Of a DNA stretch of 64,000 nt, positions 9,401 to 16,910 are shown piece after piece. Position 1 is the first letter of the stretch. Every line of letters begins with the position of its first letter. The notes beneath the pieces were generated by a model. The model was not told the origin of the DNA. It searched no databases and saw nothing but the letters and a program-made list of their open reading frames with translations. The translations under genes and the position numbers were made by a program. The DNA is from JACRGC01 sp041305345 (GTDB taxonomy: Archaea > Micrarchaeota > Micrarchaeia > Norongarragalinales > SBBD01): contig JBFYLP010000002.1 in NCBI GenBank assembly GCA_041305345.1, forward strand, positions 233,669-297,668, given 5' to 3'.

Positions 9401-12400
9401 AGTTTTCAGATGAGGAGGTCAAAACCTCGGATGTGACTGACTTCTTGGAAATGACGCCGTTGGTTGAGGCGAAGAAATCGATTTTCCCGGCTTTCTTGTC
9501 GTCTTCGAACCTGCACGCATCTTGGGAAATGGAGCGCGCGGTAATCGTGAATTCGGCGGTTGCGCCGGGCTCGATTGGCTGCGAGAGGGGCTCCATATAG
9601 ACGTTGGAGAGAGAGGATTGGTGGTTGATTAGTATGGTCTCGGGGCCTTCGTTTGCTATGGTAATCGTTTCAATTGCGGTTTTGGTTTCCGGGGGCTGCA
9701 GGGCGAAATCAGCAGCGTCTGATGAGATGCTCCAAAGCTTGTTCAAATCCTGCTGCCTGAAATTCGAATTGACAACAAAGGGAACGTCCTCCTCCTGGGT
9801 CGTGCTTCCTAGCTTTGCCGTGATGTGTATCTTGCCCGAGATCTTCTCCTTCAAATTCTGCGGGCTCGAGGAAATCTTTAGGATAGAATCGGAAAACCTG
9901 GCTGAGAGGGAATTTTGAAGCGATTCGCTGGAAGGAACGGATGCTGAAACAAGCTCTAATTCGAGGTCCGTATATTTCGGGGAGGGCGAAATGATCGAGT
10001 AGGAAACCTTGACCTGGTTAGCGAGGAGGTTTTGAATCGAAAACGGCTCCTGCACGGCCTCTTCCTCCGAAGTCGTAAGAGAAATCGATTTGGTATCAAG
10101 GGATATTAGGGTCGTTGCCTGGACTGGGATCGTGCCCGACTTTGGCTTGAAGCCTTCCGCGCTCACTTTGTATTTGACCGAACCAACCGACGGCGGATTG
10201 ACGTTTTCTGCGACGTATGTAAGGGTCCCATCCTTTGCCTCCTGCAACTCCGCTTCCACAATGTTGCCTCCAAGCGCATCCGCGCCGCTGCCAATTGTCA
10301 CGAATGCATTCTTCAGGGGAAGATCGAGCGAATCCGTCACCGTGAACACAAGTTTATTTTCCTTCAGCGCCTTGATGGTCTTGCCCCCTCCCTTGTCTAC
10401 GATGACATTGTAAGAGACTTTCAGGTCGGGCTTCTCGCCAACGATCCTTAGGAAGAGTGATTTTTCGAGGATGTTTTCAGCGTTCGAAATAAGGAGCGTC
10501 AGACCAACGTCGTTAGCGAGCCTTCTTGCCTGCAACGTGAATGAACCCTGCGCATTTTCATCGGAGGCGGTAAGCGCAAGTATCTGCATATCCTCGGTTT
10601 GCTTGAGGACCGCCTTTGAGTTGCCAGAAACGCCCTCGGTTAGGGCAATTGTCTGATCAGCTGCGGGCGCGGAGAGCTCAATTACCGTGCCCTTAGGCGC
10701 AACCAGCTTGAAGTTGAGCTTGAAGGTTTCGGATATCTGCGATTCGTAATTGTTGTCCGTTGTGCCGCCGCGGCCCTCAAAATTCGCCTGCACGCATATG
10801 CCGTTTTCGCAAACGCCCTCGAAGGAGATCGGGAATGATTTCTGGAGGGTATTGGCTATGAATGCGCCCGTTGGCGCATTGTTGTCAATTGGATCCCGGA
10901 GGACTTCCCTATCCGTGAAGAATGCGGAGCGGTAATTGAGGTCAACCTTCCCTTCCGAGATTGCGCGCGTCCGGAACTGCACGCTAACTTCCCTGCTTCC
11001 CTCGAATGGTGCGAAATCGAAATGGACCACCTTGAACGCATCCGTTGGAAGCTCGCTTGCTAGTTGCGTCGAGGGCGAAGCCTCGGCAGTCGGGGACTCT
11101 TCCTCATCAATTGATGAAGCGGTCCGTACGTCCGCTTCCGCTTTATCGCTGCTCGAAACCACCGCATCCCCTGCCTCGAAGCCAACAATCTCCGCGTCCT
11201 CGCGTTCCAATGGGGTTGCAATGCTCCCAAGCCGAACCTGAAGCTCTGCTTTCGTGATCTTGATGCTCGGCCGCGTGATTGTGAACCTTGCAACATAAAT
11301 GGTCGAAGGCGAGAGGGAATTAACCTCGTCCCCATCCAGATTGAAAACGCCACCGAAGGCGACCCTTGTCTTTGCAGCTATGTCGGATGAGATTAGCGGG
11401 AAGTTGAGTTTGTTATCGGTGTTCGGCTTAATCTCAAATTCACTGGAAGTGAAAAGGTCGTACTTGCCAGCCGATATTGCAGCGACGTAGAACCCCTCCT
11501 GGATGTTCGCAGTGCACCGACCATTCTTCGTTATGCAGCTTGCAACCGGAAGAAATTCGAAGTCCGAGAGGGAAAATTCGACCTTTGCGTTATCGATTAC
11601 CTTTCCGGTGAAGTGGTCCTTGACTGTTACAGCAGCCCTGCCCTTGGCGGGTGTCATTGTGATCTTAAGAAAATTCAGGTTCTCCTCGTCGGAATTACCA
11701 GCAACCGTAAGCTCGATGATGTCGCTAGTGCCCTTCCTTCCGTTTGCCGATGCGACCGCATAGATGCTGGCCAATGGAAGCTCCTCAAAAGAAGCGATTC
11801 CGTCATTCCCGGAAATCTTGTCGGGAACGCCGATTTGGTAGCCTTCCTCGTCTAATAGTGCAACCGCAGCCAGCGAAACCGCTTCCTCATTCTGATTCTC
11901 AACCTGCACCCGGAGCTTGCCCGAATTCGTGCTAGAAGCGGCCTCAAGCTGGATCGAATAGGTGTTCCCGCGGGATGCCGATTTTAGGAGTGTTGGCAGG
12001 TAACCCGATTTGAATGCGGTTACGTAGTATGAATCCGGCCCGACATTATTGAAAAGCGCCGCGCCTTCTGCGGGGTTCTGCTCGGCAAGCTTGGTGTTCC
12101 TATCGTCGTAGAGCTTAACGATCGGGTTGATGAGCGCATTTCCGTTCTGGTCGGTCACGCTCACCCGGATGGACTTGAGCTCGGCTTCGGGAATCTTGTC
12201 CATTTCAATTTTTATCTCATTCAGATTGCCAATTGCAACTGATTCGGAGGAAGTCTGGTACCCCTTGAGGCTTGCCACAAGCTTGAACGTTTTCCCCTTT
12301 CTGAATGTCTGCGGTTCCACGTATCCGTTTTCACCAGTTTTAAGGGTGATTTGCTTTACGTTGGTACTCTCGTCTAGAACCTCGACAACAACATCCTTCA

Positions 12401-13199
12401 ATGGCGCGTTGGTCGCAGCGTCCTGCACAAGAACGTGCAAAGTCGCCTCGTTGCTCGTGGATTGCGGCAATAGGGTTATGATGATCGCCTGCTCCGCATC
12501 CTTAAGCCTTACGGTCTGGTTCCCGGGGCTAAAGCCGGGCGCATCTGCAGTAACAAGGTAATCGGTATTGGGCATCAGGTCGGTGAAAATCGGCGTCAGG
12601 CCATTCTGCTTTCCCTCAGTCCAATAGCTTCCATCTTCGAGCCTCGAGAGTTTCACGCTCACGGTTTCCGCAACCTCCGGCCCCTTTACGGTCACCTGGA
12701 TCCGAAGCCTTGTGTCGATGATGGGTGCCGAAAGGCTAAGGTCATAGGAGGACGTGTCCTTGAAGACGTTGAATTCCCCCGAGTCATCATCAAGGTCGAG
12801 GGCCTGCCCCTCGGAATCAATTGCAGAAACAGTGAAGAATCCCCCGATGAGGAGCCTTTCGAATTTCGCCTGTCCCTCTGAATTGGTGGTTTGCTTCTGA
12901 TTTGACTGCTCCTCCGAATGAAGGGTGATGTCGGCGTTGGCAATTGGCTTTCCCGTGGAATCCCTAAGCATCAAGACAACGTCCGCATCCCGTGGCTCGA
13001 ACAAGCCAATGGTGGTCTGGCCGAGGGCGAAGTAGAGGGCGCCACCAATGATTAGGAGCAGGAGGAAAACGAAAAAAGGCATTGCCGGGATCCCTTTCTC
13101 CTCGAGGGATTCGGAAATTCCGCGGAGGGGCAGGCCCTTCTCATCGGACCATTCCAATAATGCTTCCCATTTCTCCGAAAGGATCTCAGCCAACCCCAT
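3468..13199 (-). CDS. Giant membrane-anchored surface protein (about 3,243 residues)
   Basis: One of the largest archaeal proteins one would meet. A cytoplasmic N terminus of about 40 residues ends in EEKGIPAMP, followed by one membrane segment (about 42-61, FFVFLLLLIIGGALYFAL). Outside it runs a string of carboxypeptidase-regulatory/Cna-B-like beta-sandwich units (about 70-600), recognisable by repeated patterns such as GKPIANADITL, then NSEGQAKFERL. Residues 600-2300 are beta-rich and repetitive (for example LPSGTTITLPADATF, VPPGVFIEASP). From about 2300 the composition changes: Cys-containing segments, a very hydrophobic Ala/Gly-rich stretch (about 2625-2700), a Lys/Glu-rich probable coiled coil (2835-3035) and a final Cys-bearing domain. 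AAGGTAG lies eight bases before the ATG at 13199; the ATG at 13205 adds two residues. Role in cell-surface contact is inferred. Confidence 0.9.
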   Translation of the reverse strand: MGLAEILSEKWEALLEWSDEKGLPLRGISESLEEKGIPAMPFFVFLLLLIIGGALYFALGQTTIGLFEPRDADVVLMLRDSTGKPIANADITLHSEEQSNQKQTTNSEGQAKFERLLIGGFFTVSAIDSEGQALDLDDDSGEFNVFKDTSSYDLSLSAPIIDTRLRIQVTVKGPEVAETVSVKLSRLEDGSYWTEGKQNGLTPIFTDLMPNTDYLVTADAPGFSPGNQTVRLKDAEQAIIITLLPQSTSNEATLHVLVQDAATNAPLKDVVVEVLDESTNVKQITLKTGENGYVEPQTFRKGKTFKLVASLKGYQTSSESVAIGNLNEIKIEMDKIPEAELKSIRVSVTDQNGNALINPIVKLYDDRNTKLAEQNPAEGAALFNNVGPDSYYVTAFKSGYLPTLLKSASRGNTYSIQLEAASSTNSGKLRVQVENQNEEAVSLAAVALLDEEGYQIGVPDKISGNDGIASFEELPLASIYAVASANGRKGTSDIIELTVAGNSDEENLNFLKITMTPAKGRAAVTVKDHFTGKVIDNAKVEFSLSDFEFLPVASCITKNGRCTANIQEGFYVAAISAGKYDLFTSSEFEIKPNTDNKLNFPLISSDIAAKTRVAFGGVFNLDGDEVNSLSPSTIYVARFTITRPSIKITKAELQVRLGSIATPLEREDAEIVGFEAGDAVVSSSDKAEADVRTASSIDEEESPTAEASPSTQLASELPTDAFKVVHFDFAPFEGSREVSVQFRTRAISEGKVDLNYRSAFFTDREVLRDPIDNNAPTGAFIANTLQKSFPISFEGVCENGICVQANFEGRGGTTDNNYESQISETFKLNFKLVAPKGTVIELSAPAADQTIALTEGVSGNSKAVLKQTEDMQILALTASDENAQGSFTLQARRLANDVGLTLLISNAENILEKSLFLRIVGEKPDLKVSYNVIVDKGGGKTIKALKENKLVFTVTDSLDLPLKNAFVTIGSGADALGGNIVEAELQEAKDGTLTYVAENVNPPSVGSVKYKVSAEGFKPKSGTIPVQATTLISLDTKSISLTTSEEEAVQEPFSIQNLLANQVKVSYSIISPSPKYTDLELELVSASVPSSESLQNSLSARFSDSILKISSSPQNLKEKISGKIHITAKLGSTTQEEDVPFVVNSNFRQQDLNKLWSISSDAADFALQPPETKTAIETITIANEGPETILINHQSSLSNVYMEPLSQPIEPGATAEFTITARSISQDACRFEDDKKAGKIDFFASTNGVISKKSVTSEVLTSSSENCVLKEGLRVSLPITFTASLPKDTKIKYNNDGSILIQLPSGERFLFDSGATVTKSSDLYASSYNTAVFPAVSASGNVIVVPPGVFIEASPNYVKQSTLVEPIAYSGHNYNSLSSYYQTFASSSYTLTFPFSTYLDFDSETEFSQIGGQKIASIEDFDVYFPASAPLIKGANVKERRANLPANSPITIQLTPFINSQQSREVTFPTDATFVIQERIRIRNDDFSGSKAIQLPSGTTITLPADATFSSDASAAGGSGDLTNEIRRVTIPAGSILRMPAPFVIEGDYGMQRVVLPFKVQFKVPKGDRVTLNLDADGVGAKSISTEIYEVVLNPISTRVGFELADGSRMVEVVPSAPITIRPTDFGVVGITKKLPVPITIYLSSADSLKKKGNLRQIEFANGQRMLLEGVEEREGAFGAKELAIPSGTPITFSANYQPPMAIIEKSAYGTESFTITIPQKTVYHFPLANAMLVPPNAVENTVTGYKAEFGSGKILFERNDEYNDVVLTPQESMAGVRFSGIDPALDGLDFEFRFSFPMTVQIPGAVFQAPRLEPYKQKSKEIMSSFRLLEPDEVKMVDSEYNDEFTFTGTRILAGRYESSTVDFNSDPKTFVAPTDTLLVPRIKKAQDGKFWMDAKFTSEVSISLPSGLNAYDEKEHIADLGDCQYVEIKVRNREYGLPNIRAIKFPQNSRLLAATDASEFEDGYQQILVNKNEQISLQLCPGKPRKDKGAAVEDAVRAMVAFEYDKAKPIDINDNIIELDFNDGNSDGTQEAFICVQNHGFSVLNVEFRLDDNPFSSERHLNYLDEGYVGDSVSGPLDGALKSAIKPIAWETTPQMLLKPVEISRQSCERQSFKLEIGVPSQYLDQDGCIEEEYKDFQTDPKDTFITLFGTYNGKTTSQQIGVKINLKKYSGGAGCKGSVAQQFREMLGNVFVNYADDDQLRNARDKEQRMKLFFKGPTENHERAFAIINNLDESISVTIKGDGLNYVKFKQNFKPVLAPGDGQLISLQATKAGKGELDILAIGADSKKEFKRFVSLEVFPLEQSLAQVYASTPLGELAPQPATGDASLSPENDGKSTMTQAPAEKSPIILFADPQSEASASDASTGSKPTLPTAVMGCQTNFCSSSQVEAAFQGFAQTYRDVMNRVGGGNDEKFMSEISRFCDRLGVEKVYTKSIVIQAANARTDLDAKHFEDLIRLNVFQEELRISDRAFQIKVTGDTIDGCGIYIVRGRFDGCKTMPGNKEEWLRTASLEFKITNSYPCAETVANAPLLLSERVNVEPVIGRVPAGGLELSAADREDSGAPGGLVGALQYVQFINIGPYKEAANVEDLEAVNAYYQSFYGEARNEPVSVAEPYEDKAYCSTRFAGIMAATQAAGVMTTGLIMASGVAESVSVIGGVTGAWKIAMGAKAAFGLASTAALCTVGASNLIITGTSFCTWGNDCIAGGVAGVGESLLSAVPISGSGSAAQILLNKFKNELVQNLVAVGLIDAGIFGYNVVFDDDLPVYAPTPLVYGAAKFRRTWGTQAYLTDYLIRGGMGRSDAIAASKSLVTELSPKGGGLAAAKALGFDDENKLLSKINKNLKEGEKMTLDQLNAMQSHDEMLQLLPDEDMLAAYRAVNPNEEAIYKQYRTIINDLKKKENLLATKQLTYQNYGGILSPSTAKLNDEIEALKVEIDDLTPIKNDVLSDMRRNLEINLEMGGENPKILFENMKKPKEESKLVKTLKDLKDEKRITPEQYNDLIAKQKALNDGNLAKIKKKLGGEFSSLEKHKKALSVVQMLLPLLFHIDIRPVEGALDYRYPHHIVVFGNRDGGDSMTRICVRSGDGADECVNELDAGALCDPSANSACIYMVKGTQFSTQQGYSIISGFNAGLDSPRLIESLFIASTKPLTSKEITPSRVKVEYLDTVNALPGGGTAITPIETDPRTLATQTYESLMKSCSVTGYCPGDLTESKLQEIQKKIETDPKGAMAEMLKLSRIK

Positions 13200-13236
13200 G
13201 CGCATCTACCTTAAAAGAGTAGGGATATGCACCTAT

Positions 13237-13248
13237 TTAAATAATCGC
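13237..13248 (-). promoter_or_regulatory. TATA-like promoter of the giant surface protein
   Basis: On the minus strand, TTATTTAAATAG lies about 40 bases before the start codon of the giant gene. Initiation 26 bases downstream would leave a leader of about 15 bases that holds the AAGGTAG ribosome-binding site. So the giant gene probably has its own promoter even though a paralogous gene lies just upstream. Confidence 0.45.
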
Positions 13249-13333
13249 CTAGCTCGATATTTTTCTTGGAAAAAAACACATCTTTTTTCTTCAAACATTT
13301 GCCCGGTTGCGGCGGATTTTTTTTATGCCAAAC

Positions 13334-14074
13334 TCAGCTTACCGCCCTTTTCACAATCACGATGTCCTTCCTTCCCTTCGGGAAGGGCACGCGCAGCTCC
13401 CGCTCCTCGATGCTAATCCGCCTTCCGTCCTTCTCCACGACAATCACAAACCTCTGGTTCACGGGAAGGGACCTGAAGGATGCGGTGCCATCCGGCCCGG
13501 TTTTTTCCGAATATTTTATTTCGCTCAGGTCCGGAGTCAGAAGGTATACCGTCGCGTCTTTGAGCACATTTCCATCAAGCGCCTGCACTGCAATGCTCAA
13601 ATCGATTTCCCTTGGCTCCAAGTAAAGGAAGGAGACGGATGTTAAGGGCAGGATTGCCCCAATTATTACGATCACGACCAAAAACAAAAGCGGCAGAGGA
13701 GGCAGCCCCTTTTCTCCTAGGAGCCTTGAAATTTTCTGCAGCATTGGCTCCTTCCGGTAAGGATGGAAGCTTTGGCCATAGTATTTGCCGGAAGAATAGG
13801 GCATTCCCGAAAGGTCTTTTTCCTTCGGGCTAAGTGGTTGGGGTTGAGGACGTACAATGGACCGCCTTTCTTGCTGCACGGGCGCGATTTTCCTTCCTCG
13901 ATGATCAGGAACAGTATCGCGTGGCGCGCTTGCTTGGATTTTTTTGCTTATTTGGGCCTTGTGGTAATGGGTTGTCGCAGTCCCGCTTGTTTTCAACTTG
14001 GGCCGACCCGCCCGTATGTCTTGAAGCAATCCCTTCAGGCGGTATTTCAGCCTCCGTACGTGCTTGGTTACCAT
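13334..14074 (-). CDS. Single-pass membrane protein sharing the anchor module of the giant
   Basis: About 246 residues. The first 110 or so are strongly basic and Pro/Gln-rich (HVRRLKYRLKGLLQDIRAGR) and should be cytoplasmic. One membrane segment follows (PLPLLFLVVIVIIGAILPL, about residues 126-146), then one beta-sandwich unit outside. The stretch from EKGLPPLP through the membrane segment, LEPREIDLSIAVQALDGN, and TGPDGTASFRSLPVNQRF lines up clearly with the N terminus of the giant protein next door (EKGIPAMP, FEPRDADVVLMLRDSTGK, NSEGQAKFERL). So this is a short paralogue that is little more than the anchor module plus a basic tail. I chose the ATG at 14074 because a TTTTATT box about 30 bases upstream fits a leaderless start; a GTG at 14092 adds six residues. 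Confidence 0.85.
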   Translation of the reverse strand: MVTKHVRRLKYRLKGLLQDIRAGRPKLKTSGTATTHYHKAQISKKIQASAPRDTVPDHRGRKIAPVQQERRSIVRPQPQPLSPKEKDLSGMPYSSGKYYGQSFHPYRKEPMLQKISRLLGEKGLPPLPLLFLVVIVIIGAILPLTSVSFLYLEPREIDLSIAVQALDGNVLKDATVYLLTPDLSEIKYSEKTGPDGTASFRSLPVNQRFVIVVEKDGRRISIEERELRVPFPKGRKDIVIVKRAVS

Positions 14075-14182
14075 ACGCAAAAAGGAATACACCGCCGGAA
14101 TAAAAGAGTGCGCTTAGAGGCCTCCCTCGTCCGCAGCCAAGGACATAGGAATTATTATTCTTCCGCTGCCAAGAGAGTCCAT

Positions 14183-14533
14183 ATGGGAGAGGAAGAGGAA
14201 AAACTTGAAGGATTGGAAGGGCTTCCTATTGAAAAAATGCTTACACGGAATGCCCTCGAGATGCTGGTGCTATTGCACGGCAAAAAACGCCCGGTAAGCA
14301 TTGAAAGGTTCATTCGCAACTATCACAAGGTCAACTCGGGGGGAAAGAAACTTAATGATTCGGATGCTGAAGACCACAAGTTTAACATCGGAGTGCTCGC
14401 TGCGGCGGGGTTGATAAAAATGGATCCGAAAAAAGGGACGATCCGCTCGGACAAGAAAAGGGTCGATTTGGTGATTAGGAACATAATGGAAAGGATTGCG
14501 AAAAACCAAAAACCGAAAATCAGGATGAAATGA
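14183..14533 (+). CDS. Small basic protein, probable winged-helix fold
   Basis: A 116-residue protein with an acidic start (MGEEEEKLEGLEGL) and a basic end (RIAKNQKPKIRMK). Its middle resembles a winged helix: a helix ALEMLVLLHGKKR, a second helix VSIERFIRNYHKV, a recognition-type helix HKFNIGVLAAAGLI and a wing-like hairpin MDPKKGTIRSDKKRVD. This suggests DNA or RNA binding, but no named family was recognised. The frame is open far upstream, yet the region before 14183 is antisense to the neighbouring gene; the ATG at 14183 fits an AATTATTATT box about 28 bases before it. The gene is divergent from the short anchor paralogue. Confidence 0.75.
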   Translation: MGEEEEKLEGLEGLPIEKMLTRNALEMLVLLHGKKRPVSIERFIRNYHKVNSGGKKLNDSDAEDHKFNIGVLAAAGLIKMDPKKGTIRSDKKRVDLVIRNIMERIAKNQKPKIRMK

Positions 14534-14650
14534 GAATGTTCGCGCTTGCGATTTTGCGAATAGGTAGTGCCGAGCTCTATTAGTGGACGAATCCAAAGGG
14601 CACTGGCCACCAAAGCACGCATCGATGCCATCATTTCTTAATTGGCAGCA

Positions 14651-14989
14651 TCATCCCATGCGTCTGGGAAGCGGGTAGATCGCGCCGCACTTCTTGCAAA
14701 TCTTCTCCTTGTGCTTCCAGTTCAGCTCGAAATCCGTCCCGCCGCAATCCGCACAGCCGCGCACATCCGTCTTGTGGAAATCCCTCCAGCCTTCCTTGCC
14801 GTCCCTTCCGATGAAGGATTGGTGCGAGAAAGCTGTGCGCTCCTTTAGGGGCCCTCCACTTGCCGCCTTGTCGTCGAATTTCTTGCGTTCAATCGCGCGC
14901 TTTATCCTCCTGCTCGAGCATCTTGGGCAGATCTGGGGGTCGTCCGAATCGAATTGCAGCTTGCAGTTTTCGCATTCATATTTCATCAT
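14651..14989 (-). CDS. Protein with two zinc ribbons
   Basis: About 112 residues with two likely zinc sites. The first is at the N terminus, CENCKLQF followed by CPRCSSRRIKRAIERKK, spaced like a rubredoxin-type knuckle pair. The second is near the C terminus, CADCGGTDFELNWKHKEKIC plus KKCGAIYPLPRR, spaced like a TFIIB or aIF2-beta type ribbon. The middle (residues 30-75) is polar and basic. Such proteins usually bind RNA, DNA or the transcription or translation machinery; no specific family is claimed. Start codons are clustered (GTG 14995, ATG 14989, ATG 14986); I chose the first ATG. Confidence 0.8.
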   Translation of the reverse strand: MMKYECENCKLQFDSDDPQICPRCSSRRIKRAIERKKFDDKAASGGPLKERTAFSHQSFIGRDGKEGWRDFHKTDVRGCADCGGTDFELNWKHKEKICKKCGAIYPLPRRMG

Positions 14990-15076
14990 AATCACGTTCG
15001 TTTGCTTGAAATGCGGATTGATTTGAAAATTTCACTTTATTAATGCCAATTTTTCGCTAAATCATCCCCTCCCATC

Positions 15077-16051
15077 TCACCCAAGTCCGGCAATCAAATC
15101 CCTAATCCCTTCCCTGAATTTTACCCTCGGCTTGAATTGGAGCATTTTTTTTGCTTTCAGGGTCTCATAAACCCTGCTCTCGGCTAGGGTATGAACGTAT
15201 TCCTTAAAAATTTTTGGCTTTTTGCCAAAAAGCACAAAAAGGGAGTTTCCAATGCCAGCGCCGGCATAAGCAAGCGCCCTTGGAATGTGAATGGATGGAG
15301 CGGGAACGTGCAATTGCTTTGCGATCATGCTAAAGAGCTCCTTTTGGGTCAGGCATTCGCCCGATGAGACGATGAATGCCTGGTTCACGTTCCTTGTTTC
15401 AAGTGCTTGGAGGATTGCCCCAACCAGATCGGATACGTGGATGTGCGCGATGTAGTTGCCCCCGGGGCCGATTAGGGCCATCCTGCGCTTCCTTATGAGG
15501 CGGACAACCTGCTCAAGGCCGGTGCGAAATCCCTTCCCATATACAAGGGGTGGCCGAAGGATCACGTACTTAAGCCCGCTTTCCCGTATTGCCTTCTCTG
15601 AGAGGAATTTGGCCCTCCCATAAGCGTTGGTGGGCCTTGGAGGGGTGCGCTCATCAATTTTCCTCTCAGAAACGCCGCGGTATATCGATGTGGAGGAAAT
15701 GAAAATGATTTTCGGTGGTTTTTGCTGCAGCCTTGCAGCCTCGATGAGCCGAAGGGTGCTTCCAAGGTTCGCATCCATCATTGCCTCCTCGGATGCAGAA
15801 TAATCAATCAGCGCAGCCATATGGATAATTGCATCAACGCCCCTGCAAGCCTCCGCAATTGGGATGAAATCCGCCGGGGAGGAGAGGTCCGCCTCTATTA
15901 GCTGCACTTTTTTTCCGAATTGCTTCCTTCCGGAATTGGCATCCCGGGTAATTATCCTCAGATTGCTAGCATATTTCCTTTTCCTTCGCAATACGGCAAC
16001 CAATTCCTTGCCCACACGGCCCGTTGCGCCCGTCACCAGGATCATTATCAT
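15077..16051 (-). CDS. NAD-dependent epimerase/dehydratase (extended SDR)
   Basis: A 324-residue extended short-chain dehydrogenase. The Rossmann nucleotide loop TGATGRVGKEL opens the protein, DLSS and IIHMAALIDYSA follow the classic SDR order, and the catalytic set is visible as ISSTSIY (Ser) with YGRAK (Tyr-x-x-x-Lys, about residues 142-146). LRPPLVYGKG is the usual strand before the substrate domain. These enzymes act on nucleotide sugars, or on sterol- or flavonoid-like substrates; the C-terminal part (FVLFGKKPKIFKEYV) does not let me choose. Its 5' end faces the channel gene, so the two are divergent. A part in surface glycan synthesis would suit this window, but that is inference. Confidence 0.88.
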   Translation of the reverse strand: MIMILVTGATGRVGKELVAVLRRKRKYASNLRIITRDANSGRKQFGKKVQLIEADLSSPADFIPIAEACRGVDAIIHMAALIDYSASEEAMMDANLGSTLRLIEAARLQQKPPKIIFISSTSIYRGVSERKIDERTPPRPTNAYGRAKFLSEKAIRESGLKYVILRPPLVYGKGFRTGLEQVVRLIRKRRMALIGPGGNYIAHIHVSDLVGAILQALETRNVNQAFIVSSGECLTQKELFSMIAKQLHVPAPSIHIPRALAYAGAGIGNSLFVLFGKKPKIFKEYVHTLAESRVYETLKAKKMLQFKPRVKFREGIRDLIAGLG

Positions 16052-16102
16052 CTTAGAGCAGCGGGTTTTTTATTTGCCCCTCCTTTATCCATTCCGAAGG
16101 CC

Positions 16103-16876
16103 ATGGAAACGAAGGAGGATCGCATCCGCAAGCGCGCAAGGAACGCATTGTTCGTGCTCCTGCTCGCAGTTAGCGGATGGGCAGTTATCTCGTTCATGTT
16201 TTTCCAGGGATATGGTTTTTTCGATGCGGTTTATGAGACGGTCTGCTCGCTCACGCTTGGGAAATGCAGCCTGGAATACGAATTCCCCGTGAAGATTGCA
16301 TCGCTCTTCCTGGCACTTTCGAGCTGGCTCGTGTTTGCGGTGCTTGTTGAATTCATTACGGGCTACGTCGTGAATTGGGAAATAGGTGAGAAGAGGATGA
16401 AGAAGCGAATCGAGGGAATGAAAAACCACATCATCGTCGGCGGGTATGGCGATTTGGGAAGGACCGCATCGGAAATATTCAAGCACGCCGGAGAGGAGTT
16501 CGTCGTCGTTGACCTTTCGGATAAGGCGATTCAAAACCTTAAGGATGCGGATGTGCCATACGTGCAGGGCGATGCTCTTCAGGCGGAAACCCTAAGGAAG
16601 GCTGGCATCGGGCGGGCAAAGCTTATCGTCGCTGCCCTGAACAATGATTCCAACAACGTTTTTCTCGTGCTTACGGCAAAGGAAATGAACAAGCACGTGA
16701 AAATTGCAAGCCGCGCGTTCTCCGAGCAATCGGTTTCGAAGCTTCACGGCGCGGGCGCGGACATCATCGTGATGCCCGAAATACTGGGAGGCACGGAACT
16801 GGCAAAGCAGGCGCTTAACCTGAAGGATTATGGGCGGAGGGGAACAAGCGAGGCGGCCCCGCACCTGCGCGCTTAA
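16103..16876 (+). CDS. Two-TM channel-like protein with TrkA/RCK NAD-binding domain
   Basis: About 257 residues. Two membrane helices (about 15-34 and 65-88) bracket a pore-like loop, followed by an RCK/TrkA-N domain from about residue 109 (NHIIVGGYGDLGRTASEIF, the GxGxxG loop; then VVVDLSDKAI, VQGDALQAETLRKAGI). This is the layout of prokaryotic two-TM potassium channels with a ligand-binding RCK domain. Odd: where the filter TVGYGD is expected, the loop reads TVCSLTLGKCSLEYEFP, so the filter is not canonical and potassium selectivity is doubtful. No RCK-C domain is present. The frame is open upstream, but ATG 16103 precedes the natural charged start METKEDRIRKRARN. DUF92 follows 34 bases later on the same strand. 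Confidence 0.85.
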   Translation: METKEDRIRKRARNALFVLLLAVSGWAVISFMFFQGYGFFDAVYETVCSLTLGKCSLEYEFPVKIASLFLALSSWLVFAVLVEFITGYVVNWEIGEKRMKKRIEGMKNHIIVGGYGDLGRTASEIFKHAGEEFVVVDLSDKAIQNLKDADVPYVQGDALQAETLRKAGIGRAKLIVAALNNDSNNVFLVLTAKEMNKHVKIASRAFSEQSVSKLHGAGADIIVMPEILGGTELAKQALNLKDYGRRGTSEAAPHLRA

Positions 16877-16910
16877 AAATGATTTTCCTCCTCAATCATC
16901 AGGGATTTGG

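Noticed and set aside
15920..16102. Upstream extension of the TrkA-type channel
   Set aside because: The segment is antisense to the start of the epimerase gene and is low in sense; the charged start at 16103 precedes the first membrane helix properly.
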